DNA of 64,000 nucleotides, from NCBI GenBank assembly GCA_963829725.1, contig CAWHJW010000015.1:248001-312000 (forward strand). Direction: 5' to 3'. The notes under the pieces were generated by a model that was given only the letters and a program-made list of their open reading frames with translations, ran no database searches and was not told the DNA's origin. A program made the position numbers and the translations under genes. Shown here piece after piece: positions 43,049 to 51,430 of this stretch (its first letter is position 1; each line of letters begins with the position of its first letter). The stretch is from RYN-230 sp963829725 (GTDB taxonomy: Bacteria; Actinomycetota; Actinomycetes; Streptosporangiales; Streptosporangiaceae).

Positions 43049-43178
43049 GTCACCTCCCGGCCAACGTGGTGACTGAGGGACCTCAGCATCATCGCGGCGC
43101 TGACAGGGGGATTATGCAGGCTTATGGCCCTTCTCCGCGAGCAGTGGTCCCCGTCGCCGGCGGGCGGGGGCCCGGCGG

Positions 43179-44291
43179 CTACCGGGCGGGGCCGTGGCCG
43201 GGCTGGTTGAGCCGGGCCAGGTATTCGTTGTACGCGGCGAGGTGCTCGTCGTCGTCGATGGTGCCGCCGCCCGGGGAACGTTCAGCGGCCTGGGCCGGGA
43301 CCGCAGCGGCCGTCATGGCCTCGCCTCCGGGGCTGGCGGGAGCGGACGTGGCCGGGACGGGCGTGGCTTCTGGGGTGGCCGGGGAGGCCGGGGAGGCCGG
43401 GGTGGAGGCGGGCGGCCGGACCAGGGTCTCGAAGCTCGCGGTGCGGACGGCTTCCAGCCAGCCGCCGCTGCTGCTGCGGGCGCCGATCCCGTCGGAGTGC
43501 GCCCACATCAGGAAGACCAGCATCATGAAGCCGAGCATGATCGCGTCGCCGCCGACCCACATGATCGCCCCGGCCCAGTGCACGTCCTGCAGCGGGCTGG
43601 GCGACCCGGGCGGCCGCTGCGTGGTCATCCCCTGGATCGGGGTGCTCTCGCTGCCGAGCACCAGTCCGGTGAACGTGTCCACCGGCATGATCAGTAGCAG
43701 GAGCATGAACCGCACCGGGTAGGAGATGCGCCACCGGATCGGCTCCTGGCCGACGATCGGCAGGAAGAACAGGTACCCGACCACGAGGTAAAGGGCGTGT
43801 TCGGCGTCGTGTACCGACTGATTGGTCAGGACCAGGGTCGTCAGCCCGGACAGGTGCGTGGCGACGATGGTCGCCGCGTAGGCCGCGAAGCCGAACGGGG
43901 GCCAGGTCAGGAAGGTGACCACCCGGGACCGGATGACCCGTTTCGTCCAGGTGTGCAGCGGGTTCCGGCTGGCGTGCAGCAGCAGCGTGACCGGCTGGCC
44001 CAGCACCAGCAGCGGCGGGGCGATCATGATTAGCATCAGGTGCTGGATCATGTGCACCCAGAAGAGCTCGTCGTAGGCGCCGATGCCGCTCTCGGTGGCC
44101 AGCACCACGACGAGCAGGCCGCCGAGGAAGAAGGCGGTCCGCCACCACGGCCAGGGCCGGGCCGGATGACGGCGCGCGACCCGCCACGCGCCCCACAGGT
44201 ACAGGGCCGCGATAACGGCGACGATGGCCGTGACGACAGGCGCGAGCTCCCAGTGCGTGAGGGTCGCCTGCCAGCCGAACGGGGGCAGCAT
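43179..44291 (-). CDS. Cytochrome c oxidase assembly protein, caa3-type CtaG
   Basis: 370 residues, seven or more membrane helices of the caa3_CtaG family: LFWVHMIQHLMLIMIAPPLL (conserved His), HDAEHALYLVVGYLFFLPIV, RWRISYPVRFMLLLLIMPVD and VHWAGAIMWVGGDAIMLGFM. Needed for copper delivery to cytochrome oxidase. The C-terminal 100 residues are a soluble Ala/Pro tail (ASTPASPASPATPEATP) not part of the family. Starts ATG 44291 with GGAGG. Stands alone in front of a hairpin repeat and tRNA-Ser(TGA). Confidence 0.92.
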   Translation of the reverse strand: MLPPFGWQATLTHWELAPVVTAIVAVIAALYLWGAWRVARRHPARPWPWWRTAFFLGGLLVVVLATESGIGAYDELFWVHMIQHLMLIMIAPPLLVLGQPVTLLLHASRNPLHTWTKRVIRSRVVTFLTWPPFGFAAYAATIVATHLSGLTTLVLTNQSVHDAEHALYLVVGYLFFLPIVGQEPIRWRISYPVRFMLLLLIMPVDTFTGLVLGSESTPIQGMTTQRPPGSPSPLQDVHWAGAIMWVGGDAIMLGFMMLVFLMWAHSDGIGARSSSGGWLEAVRTASFETLVRPPASTPASPASPATPEATPVPATSAPASPGGEAMTAAAVPAQAAERSPGGGTIDDDEHLAAYNEYLARLNQPGHGPAR

Positions 44292-44402
44292 GGAACCTCC
44301 TCCTCGCTGGTGAGCCTACTCACTACGGCATGTAGGGGTAAGCCGCGGCCCGTCCCTTCCCCGCCCGGCGCGGCCCGCCCGCCCCGCCCACGCGGCCCCG
44401 GC

Positions 44403-44456
44403 CATGATCGTGGTGCATTGTGCGTCACGGGCGGTCTACAAAGCACCACGATCATG
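44403..44456. repeat. 54-bp hairpin repeat, copy 2
   Basis: 14-bp perfect arms (CATGATCGTGGTGC and its complement) around a 26-base loop TTGTGCGTCACGGGCGGTCT plus a few bases. The loop matches that of the element at 8707-8760 at most positions (GTCAC-GGCGG core), while the outer part of the stem differs but still pairs perfectly. Confidence 0.7.
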
Positions 44457-44503
44457 CTCAAGCCGTGAGGCCGCCCCGGCCTGCGGCCGCTATGGTGGTC
44501 CGC

Positions 44504-44592
44504 GGAGGGTTCGCCTAGTGGCCGATGGCGGCGGTCTTGAAAACCGCTATGGGGCGCGAGTCTCATCGTGGGTTCGAATCCCACACCCTCCG
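44504..44592 (+). tRNA. tRNA-Ser (anticodon TGA), reads UCA
   Basis: Acceptor GGAGGGT (44504-44510) with ACCCTCC (44585-44591), discriminator G, anticodon stem-loop GCGGT-CTTGAAA-ACCGC (anticodon TGA), long variable arm (TATGGGGCGCGAGTCTCAT) and T-arm GTGGGTTCGAATCCCAC. CCA not encoded. Confidence 0.96.
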
Positions 44593-44637
44593 CCCAGCCA
44601 GCCGGCGTCCGGACTCCGGCGCTGAGTAACTTGACGC

Positions 44638-45177
44638 CTACATGCGCCCGTGACCTTCAACCGCGGCGATGAAACCATCCGGGTCAACGAGGCTCACGAG
44701 GAGCGAGGTCACCCGTTCCTTGACGAACGCGGTGCTAGGCGTGCGGCTGGTATAGCAAGGTGGCTCGATCGCGACTTCCACCATGCCCTCGGCGGAGCCG
44801 TTCACCAGCAACTGCCCCTTCCGGCGCATATGCACGCCAGTGGTGCTGTGGAGCTTTGCCGCTGACCGGCGAGCAGACTGCACAGATCTCCGCGGTATGT
44901 CCGGCTTGTAGCCGCCCATCCGGACCCGGATCTCGTCGGAGTCAACCTCCACGCCCGAGGAGCCCGGGCCTCTCCCGAGAAGGGCATCCATCCAGGCAAT
45001 GATCTTGTCTATCCCGGTCCTGCTATAGCTGATCGCGAACCACTGCGGATCCGGGAGCAGGATCTCGCCCGCAGCGGCCTGGCGCTCCTTGACGACCTTG
45101 CGCCGGGCGGCAGCATAGGACTCGCCGGTCTCCGCCATACGCTTACGGGCGGCCGCCCTGATCTTGTCGTGCGACAT
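44638..45177 (-). CDS. Conserved hypothetical protein
   Basis: 179 residues, widespread in Streptomyces-like genomes without known function. Begins MSHDKIRAAARKRMAETGES, a helical DNA/RNA-binding-like start, then WFAISYSRTGIDKIIAWMDA, EVDSDEIRVRMGGYKPDIPR and ends IVSLVDPDGFIAAVEGHG-like (LVSLVDPDGFIAAVEGH). Soluble. Starts at ATG 45177, 207 bp from the FHA gene which is divergent. Codon use is close to the neighbours; no reason to think it recent. Confidence 0.7.
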   Translation of the reverse strand: MSHDKIRAAARKRMAETGESYAAARRKVVKERQAAAGEILLPDPQWFAISYSRTGIDKIIAWMDALLGRGPGSSGVEVDSDEIRVRMGGYKPDIPRRSVQSARRSAAKLHSTTGVHMRRKGQLLVNGSAEGMVEVAIEPPCYTSRTPSTAFVKERVTSLLVSLVDPDGFIAAVEGHGRM

Positions 45178-45391
45178 CGTGCCTCAGTCCGGTGACGCTG
45201 TCCCGGCGCCTGGCCACTGTGAAGTGATCACGATGAAAGGGGAAAAGGAACCACGTGAGGGCTGCGCCGCTCTTGTCCTCACCACTACCACCAATGCCGG
45301 GCTGGCGTAGCTCGGATCAGGCAGACGTGGCTGCCAGCAGCAAGAATACACCGTGGCGGCATTGACCGCTGTGCTCTGCCATCATCGATAT

Positions 45392-45835
45392 GTGACCAGC
45401 ATCGACAGTCTCGCGCGAACCGCCTATGAGGCCCACCGCGGTGCCCATCCCGGAAGCCTCCCGTCCTGGGAAGAGACTCCCGAGCCTGAGCAGCGGGCAT
45501 GGAAGGCCGCGGTGTCCGCCGTCGCCGGGCAGACCGGCGTGACCCTCACCGAGGGCGTTCCCACCCAGTCCCTGGTCATCCAGTCCGGGGACCAGCAGCA
45601 CGCCTTCCACACCAACTTCACGGTCGGACGGCTCGGCACACTCACCATCACCGACGATTTCGCCTCGGGCCAACACGCCCGCTTCCGGATCGCCCACGGG
45701 CTCTGGTACGTCGAGGACCTCGGGTCAACCAACGGCACCTGGCTCAATGGACGCCGCATCCTCGCCGCCCAGCGGCTGAAGAAAGGCGACAAGATCAAGA
45801 TCGGTCACGCCCTCATGACTGTCATCTCAACGTAG
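45392..45835 (+). CDS. FHA-domain protein
   Basis: 147 residues from GTG 45392 (no strong ribosome site; an ATG at 45353 is less likely). A helical front part (LARTAYEAHRGAHPGSLPSW) is followed by a C-terminal FHA domain: FTVGRLGTLTITDDFASGQH, ARFRIAHGLWYVEDLGSTNG, TWLNGRRILAAQRLKKGDKI. FHA domains bind phospho-threonine, so a Ser/Thr kinase partner elsewhere is expected. Adjacent genes do not encode a kinase. Confidence 0.85.
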   Translation: MTSIDSLARTAYEAHRGAHPGSLPSWEETPEPEQRAWKAAVSAVAGQTGVTLTEGVPTQSLVIQSGDQQHAFHTNFTVGRLGTLTITDDFASGQHARFRIAHGLWYVEDLGSTNGTWLNGRRILAAQRLKKGDKIKIGHALMTVIST

Positions 45836-46234
45836 ATACCGCGTTAGCCGCGGTTGTAGAAGACTCTGCTGCAACCAGGCCTTTAATCGCAGTGGCGCCG
45901 CCGGTGGCCGGGGGCATGATGAAAGCAGATCCGGCAGCTCACTGAAGTTTCGCAGTTGTGCGGCGGCGGCGTCCCAGGCCGCGAGCACGGCGTGGATTTG
46001 CCCGGGTGCGGGCTGACCTGGGTGGCTGCCGGGAAGCCGGGCGGCGATCAGGGTGCGGCGGAGCTTGGTGAGCATGTCCTCGAAGGCTGGCCCGGTCTTG
46101 GTGCGGTACCAGGGCTGTGCTGCGCGGCGGGCGTCGGCGCATGCCTGCCCGGGATAGCCGCGGCCGGCCCAGGCCCGGGCCCGGGACTTGGCCGTGCCTG
46201 GCCCGGCCGCGGTGTTCCTCCTCAAGCCAGTCAT
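45827..46234 (-). CDS. Hypothetical protein, possibly transposase-tail fragment
   Basis: 135 residues, Arg/Ala/Pro-rich. The middle part (ADARRAAQPWYRTKTGPAFE then DMLTKLRRTLIAARLPGSHP) looks protein-like and resembles C-terminal segments of some actinobacterial transposases; I cannot name the family. The end of the frame overlaps the FHA gene stop. Could be a real small gene, a transposase remnant or chance. Confidence 0.35.
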   Translation of the reverse strand: MTGLRRNTAAGPGTAKSRARAWAGRGYPGQACADARRAAQPWYRTKTGPAFEDMLTKLRRTLIAARLPGSHPGQPAPGQIHAVLAAWDAAAAQLRNFSELPDLLSSCPRPPAAPLRLKAWLQQSLLQPRLTRYLR

Positions 46235-46245
46235 TGGGGCACTGG

Positions 46246-46557
46246 TCAGCTGAAGAGGCAGAGTTCCATGATCAGTGCTTCCACCGCGCCCTCGCGCTGT
46301 TCGGGGCTGCCGTACCGGACGGCCCTCCCCAGCTCGGCGCCGACGTGGAACTCATGTATGTACCGCAGCACCCCCCGGCGGCCGTGCCCAAGGGCAATGT
46401 CGTACCCGAGCAAGAGTGCCGCATGGCGCATCTCAGCCGGTGCCACCCGGTTGAGAACCGCACTGAGCATGTGCCATCGGCAGCGGCGAGCGTGCTCCGC
46501 CGTGACGGCCCAGTGATTACGCAGGCGTCCCCTCACGCCTTCGCGCATGACTAACAT
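46246..46557 (-). CDS. Small helical hypothetical protein
   Basis: 103 residues: RLRNHWAVTAEHARRCRWHM, MRHAALLLGYDIALGHGRRG and VGAELGRAVRYGSPEQREGA. The amphipathic pattern and balanced composition suggest a real coding gene. No family recognised and no strong ribosome site. Starts at ATG 46557. From 46558 to 46828 (271 bp) I see only non-coding sequence. Confidence 0.45.
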   Translation of the reverse strand: MLVMREGVRGRLRNHWAVTAEHARRCRWHMLSAVLNRVAPAEMRHAALLLGYDIALGHGRRGVLRYIHEFHVGAELGRAVRYGSPEQREGAVEALIMELCLFS

Positions 46558-46828
46558 GCCGATCCTCTTTCGTCAGCGGGGTCTGGTCGCCCGGCCCGGC
46601 CAGGCTCCCCCCCAGCCGCGCCCCACTCTCTGACTAAGAGACGCCATGCCATCACTCTTGGTGTACATAGTTGCGGCATCAGATTGGTCTCGGCGGGTAG
46701 CCGCCGGGCAACGGGGGATCACTGCACCGCGCCGCGGACCGGGGTGGCGTTCAGCACCTCGCCGGTCCTGATCCGGGCCTGCCGGGCAGGCCTGCGCCGG
46801 CCAGCTGCCCGGCTCCAGGATCACCTGC

Positions 46829-47959
46829 TTACACCCGGCGGGTACTGCGCCGCTGGATCTCGTACATCATTTCACCCAAGATCAGCAACGGGTCACCCCA
46901 CGGGGCATCCCGCAATCCCATCAGCCGCCGCCCCAGGCTCATGCCTGACGGCTCGAAGGTGTACTTCGGGAATACCCGGTGCGTGATACCTGGAACGGAC
47001 CTGGTCGGCGGCCCTGCGGCGCCGTCGCGTATCCAGCGGGCCAGGCCGCCGAAGAGATCCACCTTGGCCGGGATCGTGGCATCGGAGCAGCCCCAACTGC
47101 GGGGATTGAAGTCAACGAACCGGAACTCGCCATCCTCGTCAAGCACAAAGTCAAAGGAGGCCACCCCGGTATATTCCAGGTTCTTGCACACGGTCTCAGC
47201 GGCTCGCTGCAGCGCGGAGAGGTGGGGTTCCGCCGCCGATTGTACGACGAAGGAAAATCCGGTCAGAGGCGGCCAGACGACGGTCTTCTCGCCGGCATAG
47301 AAATGTACCGCCTCGCCGTGAATGAACAGCGCGCCGGCCAGGTAGGTCGGTCCCACGTAGAAACGCTGGGCTGATACGGACAGGCCCTCGGCGGAGAACT
47401 TCTCGAACGAGCGGCTGACCTCGTCGGCCGTCCGGCACAGGACAACCCCGGTGCTGCCTATCGACCGGCTCGCCTTGACCACGAGCGGCAGGCCAGTGGC
47501 TACCGCCGCCCGGCAGTCGCCGGAATTGTTGAGCGGCATCGCGGTGGGGACGGAGACGCCCCAGGCCGCTGCCTCCTCCAGGAGGAGGGCACGGTCCAGG
47601 AGCAGTGGCCGCACGGCAGGGGGCACGCTGGGCAGGCACAGTTCCTGGATGTGGCCGGGCTGGTCCCATATCCAGTAGAGAGCGTCCTCCGTGCACGGGA
47701 TGATGCAGGCCGGGCGGATCCTGTCGACCATGGCCGCCAGCGAACCGGATGGGCCGGCCCCCAGCGGTTCCTCGAGGTAGGACCGGTATGGGGAGGCGAA
47801 ACGGAGATAGCCTGGCCGCCGGAGGAACGGCGTGAAGGCATGGACATTCAGCCCTTGCTTCGCAATCTGGTATCCGAAGAATTCGGCACTGCCCCAGGTT
47901 GTATCGATCAGGATGACGTCCGGCTTACCGCCGTCGCCCCTGCCACGTCCGAAGCTCAC
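46829..47959 (-). CDS. ATP-grasp domain enzyme
   Basis: 376 residues from GTG 47959 with GGGGAGG upstream. Typical ATP-grasp ligase: N-terminal Rossmann part (VILIDTTWGSAEFFGYQIAK, IRPACIIPCTEDALYWIWDQ), the nucleotide-binding lysines in GLPLVVKASRSIGSTGVVLC, ALFIHGEAVHFYAGEKTVVW, and the metal site FDFVLDEDGEFRFVDFNPRS (Asp/Glu/Asn). Forms an amide or similar bond at the expense of ATP; it may attach an amino acid or other group to a sugar or lipid in the surface-glycan cluster. Leftmost gene of that cluster. Confidence 0.85.
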   Translation of the reverse strand: MSFGRGRGDGGKPDVILIDTTWGSAEFFGYQIAKQGLNVHAFTPFLRRPGYLRFASPYRSYLEEPLGAGPSGSLAAMVDRIRPACIIPCTEDALYWIWDQPGHIQELCLPSVPPAVRPLLLDRALLLEEAAAWGVSVPTAMPLNNSGDCRAAVATGLPLVVKASRSIGSTGVVLCRTADEVSRSFEKFSAEGLSVSAQRFYVGPTYLAGALFIHGEAVHFYAGEKTVVWPPLTGFSFVVQSAAEPHLSALQRAAETVCKNLEYTGVASFDFVLDEDGEFRFVDFNPRSWGCSDATIPAKVDLFGGLARWIRDGAAGPPTRSVPGITHRVFPKYTFEPSGMSLGRRLMGLRDAPWGDPLLILGEMMYEIQRRSTRRV

Positions 47960-48078
47960 CCATGCCTCCCCTGATTTCCCGCTGGTGCGGGCCCGTCCGC
48001 ACCGGCTTTGGCCTAAGCGACTACCGATTCACCTACGGCTTCCCTCGCTGCTACCACGTCCGCACCAGCGTCGGGCTG

Positions 48079-48834
48079 CTAATTCCCGCGGCGGCGCGAA
48101 TGACGGCGCTCAGCGAGGATCGTCCGGAGCACGCGCAGGCCGTCGCCGAATGAGCTCAGGTTCCTGACGCCACGCACTCGCGGGTTCCCGATGCTGGGTA
48201 CCTCGGAAACCACGAGGCCAGCCTTGGCTACGCGGATATTGACCAGGGCCTCTACTTCAAAGCCATCGCCCCACAGCCGGCCGTCACCGCCAGGACCAGA
48301 CTCAGAAACCGGATCGAGGCTGATCACCGGTATGACATGCCGCCAGAAGGCGTTGTAACCGTAGCAAAGGTCCGTGTACCTGGTGCCATAAACCATGTTC
48401 ACGCTCGCGACCAGGACGCGATTCCCGAGCCTGCGGAAGCGCGTGATGTCGCTGCCACCACCCCGGGCGAACCGGCTGCCCTTCGCGAAATCCGCACCGT
48501 CGGTAAGCGCCTGGACGAAGCGCGGGATCTCACCGGGATCCGCCGAGCCATCTGCGTCCACCATGGCGATGATGTCCCCTGTCGCCGCGGCGAAGCCACA
48601 GGCGAGCGCGTTCCCCTTGCCCGTCCGGGTCTGCATCACGATGCGGACGCCGGGCCACGACTGCTGCGCCACCGGCACCGTGTCGTCCACCGAGTGACCG
48701 TCGACGACGATCACTTCATGAACATCTGGCGGCATCGTGGCGAAGACGTGCGGCAGGTTGCGGGCTTCGTTCCGTGTCGGGATGACAACGGACACTCGCG
48801 GCCCAGCCGCCTCGGAACCGGAATGAACCGTCAT
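48079..48834 (-). CDS. Family 2 glycosyltransferase, dolichol-phosphate mannosyltransferase-like (copy 1)
   Basis: 251 residues. VSVVIPTRNEARNLPHVFAT, VVDGHSVDDTVPVAQQ, the donor site IAMVDADGSADPGEIPRFV (DxD) and KGSRFARGGGSDITRFRRLG are the GT2 fold of polyprenyl-phosphate hexosyltransferases; the tail GYNAFWRHVIPVI and FGDGLRVLRTILAERRHSRR lacks membrane helices. A full-length paralogue, frameshifted, lies at 56734-57598. GGAGGGAACT precedes the ATG. Likely transfers the first or side sugar onto undecaprenyl phosphate. Confidence 0.9.
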   Translation of the reverse strand: MTVHSGSEAAGPRVSVVIPTRNEARNLPHVFATMPPDVHEVIVVDGHSVDDTVPVAQQSWPGVRIVMQTRTGKGNALACGFAAATGDIIAMVDADGSADPGEIPRFVQALTDGADFAKGSRFARGGGSDITRFRRLGNRVLVASVNMVYGTRYTDLCYGYNAFWRHVIPVISLDPVSESGPGGDGRLWGDGFEVEALVNIRVAKAGLVVSEVPSIGNPRVRGVRNLSSFGDGLRVLRTILAERRHSRRRGN

Positions 48835-49182
48835 AGTTCCCTCCTCCGGGGGCGGGCTGGATGGTGCTCCGGATCACGTTCCGGGAGCGGGAAGGCCGCG
48901 ATAGCGGGCACCTCTGTATTCCTTCTAGGAAGACGCACATGGTGACATGTCGGTTGACGCCAGATGTCGATAACTGTTAGCCCTCATAGCAGGACATATC
49001 GTGACGGGCACCGGTGCGGCCCCGCGATAGCCACGCCCTGACACGAGGCTGGCCCGGGATGCCGCCCGTGAGGGCCAGCCGCCGCAACGGCCGCCGGGCA
49101 CACGCGAGGCTGCCGGGCCCACGCACACGTCCTGGCCCGGCGGGAACGGCACGTGGCCTGGCAGCCCCGGGCGCGGGCGCGC
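48835..49182. promoter_or_regulatory. 348-bp gap left of the DegT gene
   Basis: No supported gene. The stretch 48930-48985 (AGGAAGACGCACATGG, GGTTGACGCCAGATGTCGAT) aligns with the region upstream of the paralogous glycosyltransferase at 57599-57760 (GGGAAGACGCGCGT, GGTTGACAGGCTGATATGAA), so it is a conserved, duplicated 5' region. Confidence 0.45.
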
Positions 49183-50310
49183 CTAGCCGACCGCCCGGCG
49201 AACGGCCTCGGCCACCCTGACCTGCTGCTCCTCGGTGATCTGCGGGTACAGCGGCAGCGACAGCAGCTGCCCGGCGGCCGCTTCGGCGACCGGGAAGTCC
49301 CCGGGACCGTAGCCGAGATGCCGGAACGCCGGCTGCAGGTGAACGGGTACCGGGTAGTGGATAGCGGCCTGGATCCGCTCATCCTGCAGGCGCTGGAGCA
49401 CCTGGTCCCGGCGCGGGACCCTGATCACGTACAGGTGCCAGACGTGCTCATTGCCCGGAGCGGTCCTGGGCAGGATCACCTCGGGCACGCCCGCGAGCAA
49501 CTCTGAATACCGGGCCGCCGCCCGCTGCCTCGCCTGGTTGCCAGCCGCCAGCCTGCGGAGCTTGGCCCGCAGCACCACGGCCTGGAAGGCGTCGAGGCGG
49601 GAATTGAAACCGAAGGTGAGGTGCTCGTAACGCCGCTCTGTCCCGTGATCGCCGAGGAGCCGCACTTGCCGGGCATGCTCTGCCGAGTCGGTCAGTACCG
49701 CGCCCGCGTCGCCATAGGCGCCGAGATTCTTGCCGGGGTAGAAGCTCACGCCGGCCAGCAGGCCCAACGAGCCGGGCGGGCGGCCGTCCTGGGTCGCGCC
49801 GTGGGCCTGCGCCGCATCTTCGACAATCACGGCCCCGCGCCGGGCCGCGATCTCCGCGCTGGCGGCCATCGGCGCCATCTGGCCGAAAAGGTGCACCGGG
49901 AGCACGGCTCGCGTCTGCGGGGTGAACGCCGCCTCCAGGGCGCGCGGATCGAGGAGCAGGTGCTGCGGGTCCACGTCGGCGAACACGGGCCGGGCCCCCG
50001 CGCGGACAACCGCCTCCGCGGTGGCTACGAACGTGTTCGCCGGGATGATGACCTCGCCGTCGGCCGGTACCCCGGCCGCGCGCACCGCCAACTCGACCGC
50101 ATCGGTGCCGTTCCCCACGCCGATGCAGTGGGCGACGCCGGTGAAGGCGGCGTACTCGCGCTCGAAGGCTTCCACCACCGGGCCCTTGACGAAGGCCGTG
50201 TTCGCCATGACGTCCTCGAGCCCGGCCTGGATCTCGGCCGCCACCTCAGCGTGCGCGGCGCGCAGATCGACGAGCGGTATCGTCGTGGCGGTTCCGGCCT
50301 GACTGCTCAC
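49183..50310 (-). CDS. DegT/DnrJ/EryC1 sugar aminotransferase (WlbC/WbpE-like)
   Basis: 375 residues from GTG 50310 (AGGGAG 5 nt upstream). PLP enzyme transferring an amino group to a keto-sugar nucleotide: IPLVDLRAAHAEVAAEIQAG, GVGNGTDAVELAVRA, NTFVATAEAVVRAGARPVFA, VEDAAQAHGATQDGR, and the lysine motif GVSFYPGKNLGAYGDAGAVL (internal aldimine Lys in PGKNLG). With the oxidoreductase and N-acetyltransferase at 50517-52555 it forms the WlbA-WlbC-WlbB set for a 3-acetamido sugar, on divergent strands. Confidence 0.93.
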   Translation of the reverse strand: MSSQAGTATTIPLVDLRAAHAEVAAEIQAGLEDVMANTAFVKGPVVEAFEREYAAFTGVAHCIGVGNGTDAVELAVRAAGVPADGEVIIPANTFVATAEAVVRAGARPVFADVDPQHLLLDPRALEAAFTPQTRAVLPVHLFGQMAPMAASAEIAARRGAVIVEDAAQAHGATQDGRPPGSLGLLAGVSFYPGKNLGAYGDAGAVLTDSAEHARQVRLLGDHGTERRYEHLTFGFNSRLDAFQAVVLRAKLRRLAAGNQARQRAAARYSELLAGVPEVILPRTAPGNEHVWHLYVIRVPRRDQVLQRLQDERIQAAIHYPVPVHLQPAFRHLGYGPGDFPVAEAAAGQLLSLPLYPQITEEQQVRVAEAVRRAVG

Positions 50311-50516
50311 ACCGTCTCCCTCTATGTGGTGACGCCGGGTTGATCCGTCGCGCGTCCGGGGCCAGATACTACTGGGCCCGGGCGGCACCAGGGCAAATGG
50401 GGAGAAGGCTCACACATGGCGAACGGCGGCCAGATAAGGTGAAACAGGGTCCGTGGACGGCCGGCCAGGGGCGGACGGCCGGTCAGGGACGTGCGGACGG
50501 TGACGGAGAGGCAGCT

Positions 50517-51128
50517 GTGCAGGACTCCAGGGTGCAGGACGTCCGAGTGCAGCCCTCCGCGGACGTGGACGAGCGGGCCGAGCTGGGCGCGGGAACGAAC
50601 GTGTGGCACCTGGCGCAAATCCGCGAAGGGGCCCGGCTCGGGCGCAGCTGCATCATCGGCAGAGGCGCATACGTCGGCCCGGGCGTGGTCCTCGGGGACA
50701 ACGTCAAGCTGCAGAACTATGCCCTGGTCTATGAGCCGGCCAGGCTGGAGGACGCCGTCTTCATCGGCCCGGCCGCGGTGCTGACGAACGATACGTATCC
50801 CCGGTCGGTCGGCGTGACGGGCGAGCTGAAGCGGCCCGCGGACTGGGATGCGCGTGGCGTCGTGGTCCGTGAGGGTGCATCCGTCGGCGCCCGGGCGGTG
50901 ATCATCGCCGGAGTCGAGATCGGCCGCTGGGCCCTCATCGCCGCCGGCGCCGTAGTGACGCGGAACGTCCCCGATTTCGGGCTCTACGCCGGCGTGCCGG
51001 CGAGAAGGATCGGATGGGTGGGCCGGGCCGGCGTCACCCTGCGGCCAGACGGGGAGTCACGCTGGCGGTGCCCGGAAACCGGTGAGCTGTTCGCCGAGTC
51101 TGACGGCCAGCTGAACATAGCCGGGTAA
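50517..51128 (+). CDS. Hexapeptide N-acetyltransferase (WlbB/WbpD-like)
   Basis: 203 residues from GTG 50517 (GGAGAGG 5 nt upstream). Left-handed beta-helix repeats are clear: LGAGTNVWHLAQIREGARLG, IGRGAYVGPGVVLGDNVKLQ, FIGPAAVLTNDTYPRSVGV and VREGASVGARAVIIAGVEIG, with AAGAVVTRNVPDFGLYAGVP. The AVLTNDTYPR segment is typical of enzymes that N-acetylate 3-amino sugar nucleotides (UDP-GlcNAc3N acid). Acts after the DegT aminotransferase divergent to its left. Confidence 0.9.
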   Translation: MQDSRVQDVRVQPSADVDERAELGAGTNVWHLAQIREGARLGRSCIIGRGAYVGPGVVLGDNVKLQNYALVYEPARLEDAVFIGPAAVLTNDTYPRSVGVTGELKRPADWDARGVVVREGASVGARAVIIAGVEIGRWALIAAGAVVTRNVPDFGLYAGVPARRIGWVGRAGVTLRPDGESRWRCPETGELFAESDGQLNIAG

Positions 51129-51430
51129 TCCGGACACACAGCGTGGTCCCCGGCTCACCGAACACACACGAGGGCGGCGAAAACACCATAAGAGAATTGT
51201 CTTCTTGTAATATCTTGTCCCGAACTGCGCGTCTAGTAGACGGTAGGACGCCCGCGAGGCGCGCCCCCTGGGAGCTCTCGCATTGCGCTGACTGCGCTGA
51301 AGGTCAGCTTGCCACCCGCCTGCGGGCCCGGCGGCAAGGAGAAGAGGCAAGCGGAGACTCGCTCGCCCGCAGCCTTCGGATGACCAAGATCATCCCCTCA
51401 TGGCTGCCGGCGCCGGGCTGGAGGAAATGA
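51129..51430. promoter_or_regulatory. 302-bp promoter region of the glycan operon
   Basis: No gene. Around 51185-51225 an A+T-rich patch (CACCATAAGAGAATTGTCTT and TCTTGTAATATCTTGTCCCG) is likely the promoter for the rightward operon 51431-55775. A GGAGG ribosome site precedes the next ATG. Confidence 0.45.
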
